From NCBI RefSeq assembly GCF_025465255.1, contig NZ_JAODNI010000188.1, forward strand, positions 1 to 43,142: DNA of 43,142 nt. The letters are read 5' to 3'. This stretch comes from Pseudonocardia sp. GTDB taxonomy: Bacteria; Actinomycetota; Actinomycetes; Mycobacteriales; Pseudonocardiaceae. The position numbers and the translations under genes are program-made. This document shows, in pieces, positions 27,456 to 34,577 of this stretch; the stretch's first letter is position 1, and every line of letters starts with the position of its first letter. The notes beneath the pieces were generated by a model. It worked only from the letters and a program-made list of their open reading frames with translations. It was not told the DNA's origin and made no database searches.

Positions 27456-29180
27456 ATGACCACGGTCTCGACGGGCTTCGGCGGCAGCGTCCGCTCCGAG
27501 CTCACCGCCCGGTTCACGGCGCCGGGCGCGCCCTTCGCCCTCACCGACGCGACCGTGCGCGGCGTCCCGTGGCGGGTCTACGAGCGCGGCCCGCACACCC
27601 TGCGCGAGCTGTTCGAGCTCAGTGCGGGGTGGGGGGACCGGGTCTTCACCGTCTTCGAGGACGAGCGGGTCACCTACGCCGAACACGCGCGGATCGTCGC
27701 GGGCCTCGCGGCGCTGCTGCGTGACGAGTACGGCCTCCGCCAGGGCGATCGGCTCGCCGTCACGATGCGGAACTTCCCCGAGTGGATGCCGTGGTTCTAC
27801 GCCGCGCAGGTCTGCGGGATCGTGGTCGTCCCGCTCAACGCCTGGTGGACGGCGCCGGAGCTGCGCTTCGCCCTCGGCGACTGCGAGGCGAAGCTCGTGG
27901 TCGCGGACGCCGAGCGCGCCGCGCTGCTGGCGCCGCACCTCGCCGAGCTCCCACCCCTGATCGAGGTCCGCGGTGGCGACCCCGCGCCCGGCGTCCGTTC
28001 CTGGTCCGACGTGCTCGCCTCGCTCGACCTCGACGCGCCGCTCCCGGACGTGGAGATCGCGGCGGAGGACGACGCCACGATCCTCTACACCTCCGGCACG
28101 ACCGGGCGGCCGAAGGGTGCGATCGGCACCCACCGCAACCACTGCACGAACATCCTCAACACGCTGCTCGGGGCGACGGTCGGGGCGACGATCGCGAACG
28201 GCGGTGTCCCGCCCGAACCGGATCCCGACGCGCCGCAGGCGGGCGCCCTGTGCACGTTCCCGCTCTTCCACATCGCCGGCATCACGAGCATGACCTACAC
28301 GCCACTGACGGGCGGGAAGCTCGTCACCCAGTACAGGTGGAACCGCGCCGAGGCCCGGGAGCTGGTCCGCCGCGAGGCCCTGACCGGGGTCTCCGGGGTG
28401 CCGACGGTGATGCGGCAGCTCGTCGAGGACGCGATCGCGGACCCGGACGGCTTCGGCACACTCGCCGCGATCAGCATGGGCGGATCGCCGATCCCGCCGG
28501 ACCTGATCGGGACGATCGACGACACCTTCACCTCGCTCGTCGCCCCGGCCAACGGCTACGGGCTCACCGAGACGACGTCCGCGGTCGTCTCGAACTCCGG
28601 GCAGGACTACGTGACCCACCCGGACAGCGTCGGCCGCTGCGCACCAGGCGCAGACGTGCGCGTCGTCGACCCGGCGACCGGCGAGGACGCCGAGCCGGGC
28701 GGGATCGGGGAGCTGTGGTTCCGCGGGCCGAACGTGGTGCGCGGCTACTGGAACAATTCCGAGGGTACGGCGGCGGCGTTCACCGACGGCTGGTTCCACA
28801 CCGGCGACCTCGGCCTGACCCGGGACGTCTGGGTGTACGTCGTCGACCGGATGAAGGACGTCGTCATCCGCGGCGGCGAGAACATCTACTGTGCCGAGGT
28901 CGAGGGCGCGCTGTTCGAGCACCCGGCGGTGGCGGACGTCGCGATCGTCGGGGTGCCGCACGCCCGGCTCGGCGAGCAGGCCGTCGCCGTCGTGAACGTG
29001 CGGGCGGGGATCGCGGTGACCGCCGAGGAGCTGCAGCAGCACGTCCGGGAGCGGCTGGCGGAGTTCAAGGTGCCCGAGCACGTCGTGTTCCGGGAGGAGC
29101 CGCTGCCGCGCACACCGAGCGGCAAGGTGCTCAAACGAGAGCTGCGGTCCGCCGTGGCAGGGGAGGCCGAGGGTGCCTGA
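27456..29180 (+). CDS. AMP-forming acyl-CoA ligase
   Basis: A 574-residue fatty-acid-CoA-ligase-type enzyme, second in the locus. Motifs: ATILYTSGTTGRPKGAIGTH (about residues 208-227), the adenylate motif NGYGLTETTSAV, FHTGDLGLTRD, DRMKDVVIRGGENIYCAEVE and the catalytic Lys in PRTPSGKVLKRELR. An extra N-terminal stretch of about 45 residues precedes the core compared with the other ligase. GAGGAGG lies 6 nt before ATG 27456. The stop overlaps the next gene by 8 nt. Two ligases in one locus suggest two acids are activated, for instance the starting compound and a ring-cleavage or side-chain product. Confidence 0.93.
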   Translation: MTTVSTGFGGSVRSELTARFTAPGAPFALTDATVRGVPWRVYERGPHTLRELFELSAGWGDRVFTVFEDERVTYAEHARIVAGLAALLRDEYGLRQGDRLAVTMRNFPEWMPWFYAAQVCGIVVVPLNAWWTAPELRFALGDCEAKLVVADAERAALLAPHLAELPPLIEVRGGDPAPGVRSWSDVLASLDLDAPLPDVEIAAEDDATILYTSGTTGRPKGAIGTHRNHCTNILNTLLGATVGATIANGGVPPEPDPDAPQAGALCTFPLFHIAGITSMTYTPLTGGKLVTQYRWNRAEARELVRREALTGVSGVPTVMRQLVEDAIADPDGFGTLAAISMGGSPIPPDLIGTIDDTFTSLVAPANGYGLTETTSAVVSNSGQDYVTHPDSVGRCAPGADVRVVDPATGEDAEPGGIGELWFRGPNVVRGYWNNSEGTAAAFTDGWFHTGDLGLTRDVWVYVVDRMKDVVIRGGENIYCAEVEGALFEHPAVADVAIVGVPHARLGEQAVAVVNVRAGIAVTAEELQQHVRERLAEFKVPEHVVFREEPLPRTPSGKVLKRELRSAVAGEAEGA

Positions 29181-29940
29181 GGACGTCCGGTACGAGCTCG
29201 ACGGGCACGTCGGGATCGTGACCATCGCCCGGCCGCAGGTGCACAACGCCCTGCGCCGCAAGACCTACGACGAGCTCACCGAGCTCGTCCGCACGTCGAC
29301 CGCCCGGGTCCTGGTGATCACCGGGGAGGGCCGCTCGTTCTGCTCAGGGGACGACGTCCGCGAGCTGATGAACGGCGGCGAGGAGAACTCGGCGCCGCGG
29401 CCCGCCCCCCGGCTCACCCCGGCCGCGGGTGCGCTGCTGCAGACGAACATCCCGGTGATCGCCGCCGTCAACGGCCCCGCCGTCGGATGGGGGATGGAGA
29501 TGGCGCTGATGGCGGACTTCCGGGTGGCCGCGCGCCGGGCGAAGTTCGGCGAGCTGTTCGTGAAGCGCGGGCTGTGCAGCGACGTCGCGGGGATCGCTCG
29601 GCTCGCGCAGCTCGTCGGGCGGGAGCGGGCGGCGGAGCTGCTGTTCATCGGCGAGGTGATCGACGCCGAGCGGGCGGAGCGGATCGGGCTGGTCGGCCGG
29701 GTCGTGGACGACGAGGAGCTCATGCCGGCCGCGCTGGAGCTGGCCCGGAAGATCGCGGCGAACCCGCCGCTGGCCGTCGCGGCGCTGAAGTCCGGGCTGC
29801 GCGAGGCGCTCGACCCGGACTGGTCGGACCTGGGCCGCTGGGTGAGCACCCGGCTCGGAGAGCTGTTCCAGACCGAGGACCACCGGGAGGGCGTGAAGTC
29901 CTTCCTGGAGAAGCGCGAGCCGCACTATGTCGGCCGCTGA
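29173..29940 (+). CDS. Enoyl-CoA hydratase (both catalytic Glu kept)
   Basis: A 255-residue crotonase with oxyanion segment GEGRSFCSGDDVRELM and VNGPAVGWGMEMALMADFRV; both classical catalytic Glu residues are in place (GMEMA and FGELFVKRG). Of the five crotonases in the locus it is the only one with the full hydratase pair, so it is the best candidate for trans-2-enoyl-CoA hydration. It ends KREPHYVGR, the FLEKR-type tail of the family. GTG 29173 overlaps the ligase stop by 8 nt with GGGGAGG upstream; translation is probably coupled. The kinase gene downstream overlaps it by 14 nt. Confidence 0.91.
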   Translation: MPEDVRYELDGHVGIVTIARPQVHNALRRKTYDELTELVRTSTARVLVITGEGRSFCSGDDVRELMNGGEENSAPRPAPRLTPAAGALLQTNIPVIAAVNGPAVGWGMEMALMADFRVAARRAKFGELFVKRGLCSDVAGIARLAQLVGRERAAELLFIGEVIDAERAERIGLVGRVVDDEELMPAALELARKIAANPPLAVAALKSGLREALDPDWSDLGRWVSTRLGELFQTEDHREGVKSFLEKREPHYVGR

Positions 29941-30982
29941 GGGGCAGGGGCTCGCGGGTCTGGAGCCCGAGCTCGTCGAGGAGTGGCTGGCCGCCAACGT
30001 CCCCGGGCTCGTCGCGCCCGTCCGGTTCGTGCTCGTCGCGGGCGGCCGGTCCAACCTGACCTACCGGGTCACGGACGCGTCGGGACAGCACTTCGCGCTA
30101 CGCAGGCCCCCGCTCGGCGGGGTGCTGAGCACCGCGCACGACATGGGCCGGGAGTGGCGGTTCATCTCGGCGATGGCCCCGACGGCCGTCCCCGTCGCGC
30201 CGCCGCTGGCCTTCTGCGACGACGAGTCCGTCACCGGCGCCGGCTTCTACGTCATGGGCTTCGTCGACGGCCGGGTGCTGGCAGACCGCGCGGCGGCGGA
30301 GGAGCTGGCGCCGGCCGCCCGGATGCGGGCCGGGGAACACGTCGTCGAGGTGCTGGCGGCGTTGCACGCCCTCGACCCGGACGACGTCGGGCTCGGTGCC
30401 ACGGCGTCGCAGGAGGGGTACGTGCAGCGGCAGCTGCGCCGCTGGAACCGCCAGGTGCACGCCTCGCTCGCCGCGGACGACCCCGACCTCGGGCAGCTCG
30501 AGGAGATCCACGATGTCCTCGCCGCGCACATCCCGGAGCAGACCCGCGGCGTCGTCCACGGGGACTTCCGGCCGGGCAACATGGCCTTCGGGCCGGACGG
30601 CACCGTCCGCGCCGTCTTCGACTGGGAGCTCTCGACCCTGGGCGACCCAAGGGCCGACCTGTCCTACCTGGTCGCAGCCTGGCACGAGCCGGGGGACGAC
30701 GTCGGTGAGGGCACCGAGCCCGGCCCCACCTCGGTACCGGGCTTCCCGACTCGCGACGAGCTCGTCGCCCACTACACCCGGCTGACCGGCCGGGACGTCA
30801 GCGGCCTGCCGTACTGGATCGCCTTCAACCGGTGGCGCTCCGCCTGCATCCTGGCGGGCGTCCGGGCCCGCTACCTGGCGGGCGTCATGGCGGACGACGG
30901 CTACCTCGCCGAGGCGCAGCAGTCGAGGCCGCGCCTCGGCGAGGCCGCGGCCCAGGCCCTGAAGGCCGCGGGCCTCGGCTGA
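29927..30982 (+). CDS. APH-type kinase, ACAD10/11-like
   Basis: A 351-residue phosphotransferase of the group found as the N-terminal domain of ACAD10/11. Seen: VLVAGGRSNLTYRVTD (nucleotide loop), FALRRPPLGGVLSTAHDMGREWRF (Lys/Arg region), the catalytic loop GVVHGDFRPGNMAFG (H211) and FDWELSTLGDPRADLSYL (D232). Short-chain hydroxyacyl-CoA phosphorylation is the function proposed for relatives; resistance to aminoglycosides is unlikely. It lacks the DUF6285 extension of the other kinase. The ATG lies within the crotonase gene end (14-nt overlap). It is the last gene before the foreign block, and no clear terminator follows beyond a small CCGTT/AACGG hairpin at 30987-31006. Confidence 0.9.
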   Translation: MSAAEGQGLAGLEPELVEEWLAANVPGLVAPVRFVLVAGGRSNLTYRVTDASGQHFALRRPPLGGVLSTAHDMGREWRFISAMAPTAVPVAPPLAFCDDESVTGAGFYVMGFVDGRVLADRAAAEELAPAARMRAGEHVVEVLAALHALDPDDVGLGATASQEGYVQRQLRRWNRQVHASLAADDPDLGQLEEIHDVLAAHIPEQTRGVVHGDFRPGNMAFGPDGTVRAVFDWELSTLGDPRADLSYLVAAWHEPGDDVGEGTEPGPTSVPGFPTRDELVAHYTRLTGRDVSGLPYWIAFNRWRSACILAGVRARYLAGVMADDGYLAEAQQSRPRLGEAAAQALKAAGLG

Positions 30983-31021
30983 GGCACCGTTGATCTTCAC
31001 GAACGGCACTTTCGCTCACTA

Positions 31022-31376
31022 CTAGGGGCGGTTTCCAGGGGTCCAAGCAACACCTCGTCGGTGAGGGGTCGGCGCGGCGTAGATGGGCCGCAGGGCCGCG
31101 GCGACGCGTTTGCGGTCGGTGTAGGACACGAACCGCATGGCTGCCCGGAGCAGGTGCACCGTGCCGGTCTGCACGATCGACTGCGGCCAGGTCGCCTCGG
31201 GGAACCCGGTCAGCCCGTCGCAGCACACGATCAGCACGTCGCGGACGCCGCGGTTGCACAGCTCGGCGCAGACCCCGGCCCAGAACTTCGCCCCTCGCTG
31301 GCCTGAACCCAGATCCCGAGGACGTGCTTGACCCCGTCCAGGTCGATGCACACACCCGCTACCTGCTGCTCGCCCG
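31022..31376 (-). pseudogene. IS256-family transposase remnant, frameshifted
   Basis: The minus strand encodes the middle of an IS256-type (MULE-like) transposase. Up to about 31295 one frame reads VAGVCIDLDGVKHVLGIWVQ; from there a second frame reads AKFWAGVCAELCNRGVRDVL, then CCDGLTGFPEATWPQS and AAMRFVSYTDRK. A lost G in the run at 31291-31294 explains the frame change. GFPEATWPQS also lacks three residues usual in the family. N- and C-terminal parts are missing. The catalytic Asp region around CCDGL is present, but the copy must be dead. The flanking stretch to 31574 holds a 36-bp repeat (31444-31479) and otherwise nothing recognisable. Confidence 0.85.
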
Positions 31377-31443
31377 CCTGCCCGCCGGCCGCGACGCATC
31401 AGGGACCCCGAAACCCTCCGCACCCTCACCTGACCCGCCGACC

Positions 31444-31479
31444 CCCGCGAGTCGGGGTATTTCCGTCACCGAGTCGCGG
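31444..31479 (+). repeat. 36-bp repeat, left of DUF559 gene
   Basis: CCCGCGAGTCG-GGG-TATTTC, continuing with CGTCACCGAGTCGCGG. It is identical in sequence to the right arm of the gene-less pair at 18684-18719 (inverted there) and is the inverted counterpart, one base different, of 32536-32571. It lies 95 bp before the DUF559 start codon. Confidence 0.9.
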
Positions 31480-31574
31480 TGATTCCGTGCGGAGTTGTCC
31501 ACAGAGGGCCCTGGCCATCCACAACTGGAAAGATCATCGGTTCGACGGGGTCCGCGTGCCGGATCGTCCCGGAC

Positions 31575-32549
31575 ATGGATCTCTCCGTCTTCGGCCGGCA
31601 CGGCGCCCTGCCCCGTCCGCGAGCCGCCGCACTCTTCGGCGAGCACCAGGTACGGCGAGCCCTCGAGTCCGGAGTAGTGACGGCCTTGTGGGCCGGTGTC
31701 CTCGTGGATCCCGCCCGCACGGCCGACCCGCTCACCCGTGCGTCGGCGGCTGTCTACCTCGCGGGTATCGATGGAGTCCTCACAGGTCCCACGGCGGCAT
31801 ATCTGCACGGATGCACCGCGGCCGAGGCGACGCCGATCCATGTCGTCGTGCCTTACGGCCACTGGCTGCGCTCGCAGCGGGGTCTCGTGGTGCACAACGG
31901 GCGGAACGTCGAGGCGGACCGGGTCGAGGTCGCGGAGCTGCCCGCGCTCGCGCTCGAGCGGGTCGTCTCCGATCTCCTCTGCACCGGGTCCCCGCCCGAC
32001 GCGTTCGCGGTCCTGGATCAGTGCCTCGCGCTGGCGGCGGACGGTGAAGCCGCCCGGAAGCGGCTCGACGAGCGCGTCGCCTGTCGCGTCGATCCGCGGG
32101 GAGTTCGCCGGGCTGCGGCCATGCTCGCCGTGGCAACCGGTCGCGTGCGGTCGCCGGCGGAGAGCTGGATGTACTGGCACGTCGTCGACATGGGGTTTCC
32201 GCCGCCGGAGGTGAACTGGTGGCTGCGTGGTCCGGGCGGCAGAGAGATCTTCGAGCTCGATCTCGCCTGGCCCGAGCTGCGCATCGTCGTCGAGTACGAC
32301 GGATGGGCCGCGCACTTCGGGCGGGCGGAGTACGACGCCGACCGGCAGAAGGAGCTGGAACGCCGTGGATGGATCGTCATCCGCGTTCGGGTGGACGATC
32401 TGCGGAACACGGGCGAGCTGGCCCTGAGCCTCGACGCCGCGTTCAGGCGCCGGGGAGTGGCGTTGCGCAGGGCGACGGGAGCACTACGGGGGCGCCGGCA
32501 CCGTGAACCCGGGCTCGATCGCCGGCGCAGGAATACCGCGACTCGGTGA
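31575..32549 (+). CDS. DUF559 protein, Vsr/PD-(D/E)xK-like nuclease fold
   Basis: A 324-residue protein. The N-terminal 180 residues look like the AbiEi-type winged-helix/linker region seen in many actinobacterial DUF559 proteins (RPRAAALFGEHQVRRALESG, WAGVLVDPA, YLHGCTA). The C-terminal part is a Vsr-like endonuclease domain: RSPAESWMYW (E196), FELDLAWPELRIVVEYDG (D229, E240, D242), then HF and RQKELERRGWIVIRVRVDDL. Such proteins are common and uncharacterised; DNA cleavage or a toxin-like role are guesses. ATG 31575 is a likely start with a weak GATCGT box 7 nt upstream. The last codons run into the 36-bp repeat, which supplies the stop. It is isolated from the surrounding catabolic genes in function, consistent with transfer. 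Confidence 0.83.
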   Translation: MDLSVFGRHGALPRPRAAALFGEHQVRRALESGVVTALWAGVLVDPARTADPLTRASAAVYLAGIDGVLTGPTAAYLHGCTAAEATPIHVVVPYGHWLRSQRGLVVHNGRNVEADRVEVAELPALALERVVSDLLCTGSPPDAFAVLDQCLALAADGEAARKRLDERVACRVDPRGVRRAAAMLAVATGRVRSPAESWMYWHVVDMGFPPPEVNWWLRGPGGREIFELDLAWPELRIVVEYDGWAAHFGRAEYDADRQKELERRGWIVIRVRVDDLRNTGELALSLDAAFRRRGVALRRATGALRGRRHREPGLDRRRRNTATR

Positions 32550-32571
32550 CGGAAATACCGCGACTCGCGGG
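32536..32571 (-). repeat. 36-bp repeat, right of DUF559 gene
   Basis: Inverted copy of the unit at 31444-31479 with one difference. The DUF559 stop codon (32547-32549) lies inside it, and the convergent TetR gene ends 3 nt beyond it. Within the arm AATACCGCGACTCG is almost repeated directly. It may also act as a terminator for either gene. Confidence 0.9.
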
Positions 32572-32574
32572 AGG

Positions 32575-33204
32575 TCAGGGGCGGTGGTCGACGATGCGCA
32601 TGACGATCGCGGTGTAGTGGTCCACCAGTTCGGCCGTGGTGAGGGGGCCGAAGGGGTCGTACCACTGGGCGATCGCGTTGCAGGCGGCCTGTGCCGCGCG
32701 GCGGGCGTCGGTGGGGTGCTCGCAGCGGAAGACGCCCTGCCGGACGCCCTCGTCCACGATGTCCGACCAGAGCTTCGTGGCGTTGACGCGCAGGCCCTCG
32801 AGGCGCGCCCGGTTGTCCGGATCGAGGTTGCGCCACTCGCGCGCCGCGATGTTGCTCTCGGTCTGCCGCTCCACGCGGTACTCCACGGCCGCACGGACCA
32901 TGGCGCGCAACCGCTCCGCCGGGTCGTCCCCGACGACGCCCAGCGCCTCGTCGCAGCGGCGGAAGTAGTCCATCGTGCTCTCCTCGACCAGCGCCGCCAG
33001 CAGGTCCTGCTTGCTGGGGTGCCAGTAGTAGAGCGCGGAGAGGGAGAGGCCGGCGCGCTTGGCGATGTCCCGGATGGAGGCGCCGTGGTAGCCGCGCTCG
33101 TTGAACACCTCACGGGCCGCCGACGTGATGGCCTCCCGCCCGCCGCCACGTGGAACGGCAGGCGCGGGTTCCCCACCGGGGGGAGACTCCTGGGCCGTCG
33201 TCAC
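32575..33204 (-). CDS. TetR-family regulator, candidate master of the catabolic locus
   Basis: A 209-residue TetR repressor with HTH AITSAAREVFNERGYHGASIRDIAKRAGLSLSALYYWHPSKQ and a helical ligand domain (TetR_C_33/KstR2-like). GTG 33204 is preceded at 6 nt by TACACT (33211-33216), so the mRNA is probably leaderless. It is divergent from the ACAD pair, with operator C (33257-33272) in the shared region. The same operator type at 20485 and 26471 suggests that this regulator controls both halves of the locus. The effector is likely a pathway acyl-CoA (inference). It converges on the DUF559 element, 3 nt from the repeat. Confidence 0.9.
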   Translation of the reverse strand: MTTAQESPPGGEPAPAVPRGGGREAITSAAREVFNERGYHGASIRDIAKRAGLSLSALYYWHPSKQDLLAALVEESTMDYFRRCDEALGVVGDDPAERLRAMVRAAVEYRVERQTESNIAAREWRNLDPDNRARLEGLRVNATKLWSDIVDEGVRQGVFRCEHPTDARRAAQAACNAIAQWYDPFGPLTTAELVDHYTAIVMRIVDHRP

Positions 33205-33210
33205 CCGTTC

Positions 33211-33272
33211 AGTGTAGGGCCGGAAGGCCCTTGGACGAGTCGCCCACCGGTGTTAACTTAACGATTGTTCGA
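33211..33272. promoter_or_regulatory. Divergent promoters and TetR-type operator C
   Basis: Minus strand: TACACT (33211-33216) serves the TetR gene. Plus strand: TTGGAC (33231-33236), 17 nt, TAACTT (33254-33259) serves the ACAD operon. The operator CTTAACGATTGTTCGA (33257-33272) overlaps this -10 and the start. A further palindrome GGGCC-GGAA-GGCCC (33217-33230) lies exactly between the two promoters. The operator differs from site B at three positions. Confidence 0.68.
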
Positions 33273-33325
33273 TAGGAGCTGGGAAGCTTCCTGTCGAGGA
33301 CGCCCACGCCGAGGATGTCGAGAGG

Positions 33326-34549
33326 ATGTCGCGGATGTCCGTGCCCAACGGCTCGCCGACCGAGTTCCAGGAGTACCGGGACGGTGTCCGGTCCTGGTTG
33401 AAGGCCAACGCCCCGGCGTCGATGCCGTCGGCGGCGGAGCTGATCCCGGCGGCGAAGGCGTTCCAGGCCGCCCTGTTCGACGCCGGGTACGCCGGCATCA
33501 CCTGGCCGAAGGACGTCGGCGGGCAGGGGCTGAGCCCCGCGTACCAGCAGGTCTACAGCGACGAGGCGGCCGCGTACGAGCTGCCGGTCTACCCGTTCAT
33601 CATCGGGATGGGCATGTGCGGCCCGACCGTGAACGACCTCGGCACGGACGAGCAGCGCACCGGCTACCTCCCGCGGCTGCTCCGCGGCGAGGACATCTGG
33701 TGCCAGCTGTTCTCCGAGCCCGGCGCCGGGTCGGACGTCGCGAGCCTACAGACCAGGGCGGTCCTCGACGGGGACACCTGGGTCGTCAACGGCCAGAAGG
33801 TCTGGACGACCAACGCGCAGTGGGCGGACTTCGGCGCCCTGCTCGCCCGCACGGACCCGGACCGCCCCAAGCACTCCGGCCTGACGATGTTCGTCCTGGA
33901 CATGCACGCGCCCGGCGTCACCGTCCGGCCGCTGAAGGACATGTCCGGCCGCGCGCCGTTCAACGAGGTGTACTTCGACGACGTCCGGATCCCCGTCGAC
34001 GCGGTGCTCGGGCAGGTCAACGGGGGCTGGAACGCGGCCGTCACGATGCTGGGCCACGAGCGCGTGTCGATCGGTGCGACCCGTAAGCCGAAGACGAACC
34101 CGATGGAGTTCGCCTCGCTCGTCGAGCTGGCGCGGGACCACGGCGTCACCGGCGACCCGGCGCAGCGCGAGCGGCTCGCCGAGCTGTACGCCGACGAGCG
34201 CGTGCTCGACCTGTTCAACGTGCGGATGCGGCAGGAGACGATGGCGGGGAACCCGCCCGGCGCCCGCGGCTCCGTCGCCAAGCTCGCCGGAGCGCTGTTG
34301 CTGCGCAAGGCGATCGAGACCGCGGGCCAGATCGCGGGCTCGGACACCATCGCGTGGGAGCCGGACGACGCCCGCGGTGCCGGGCTGGCGCTGGGGATCA
34401 ACTCCGCGCCCGCGTCGAGCATCGCCGGCGGCACCAACGAGGTGCAGCACAACATCATCGGCGAGCGGATCCTCGGCCTCCCCAAGGAGCCCCAGGTGGA
34501 CCGGGACATCCCGTTCCGCGAGCTCAAGGTCGGTACCCAGCGGGGCTGA
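33326..34549 (+). CDS. Acyl-CoA dehydrogenase, large-subunit type, catalytic Glu missing
   Basis: A 407-residue ACAD-fold protein. FAD/substrate-domain motifs: WPKDVGGQGLSPAYQQVYSD, CQLFSEPGAGSDVASLQTRA, NGQKVWTTNAQWADFGALLA and VTMLGHERVSIGA. At the C-terminal catalytic position the usual EGT reads GGT (G368 in SIAGGTNEVQHNII), as in one partner of two-subunit mycobacterial FadE enzymes. The next gene is a second ACAD 28 nt downstream, so a heteromeric enzyme is likely. Start 33326 or 33335: GAGG and GAGAGGA respectively lie at acceptable distances; I keep the former. It is the first gene of an operon under operator C. Confidence 0.9.
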   Translation: MSRMSVPNGSPTEFQEYRDGVRSWLKANAPASMPSAAELIPAAKAFQAALFDAGYAGITWPKDVGGQGLSPAYQQVYSDEAAAYELPVYPFIIGMGMCGPTVNDLGTDEQRTGYLPRLLRGEDIWCQLFSEPGAGSDVASLQTRAVLDGDTWVVNGQKVWTTNAQWADFGALLARTDPDRPKHSGLTMFVLDMHAPGVTVRPLKDMSGRAPFNEVYFDDVRIPVDAVLGQVNGGWNAAVTMLGHERVSIGATRKPKTNPMEFASLVELARDHGVTGDPAQRERLAELYADERVLDLFNVRMRQETMAGNPPGARGSVAKLAGALLLRKAIETAGQIAGSDTIAWEPDDARGAGLALGINSAPASSIAGGTNEVQHNIIGERILGLPKEPQVDRDIPFRELKVGTQRG

Positions 34550-34577
34550 GCCCCTCCTGCCGAGAAAGGTGACCGAA

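Noticed and set aside
26472..29261. 929-codon minus-strand frame opposite SMP-30 and the ligase
   Set aside because: No recognisable domain and biased composition; both plus-strand genes have full catalytic motifs and ribosome sites.
30987..31006. Terminator after the last kinase (CCGTT/AACGG stem)
   Set aside because: Only 5 bp of stem with a 10-nt loop; too weak to list as a feature.
31444..32571. Target-site duplication around the repeat-flanked DUF559 gene
   Set aside because: CCTGACC-like words occur on both flanks, but at different distances from the repeats and not as exact adjacent copies; I do not claim a duplication.
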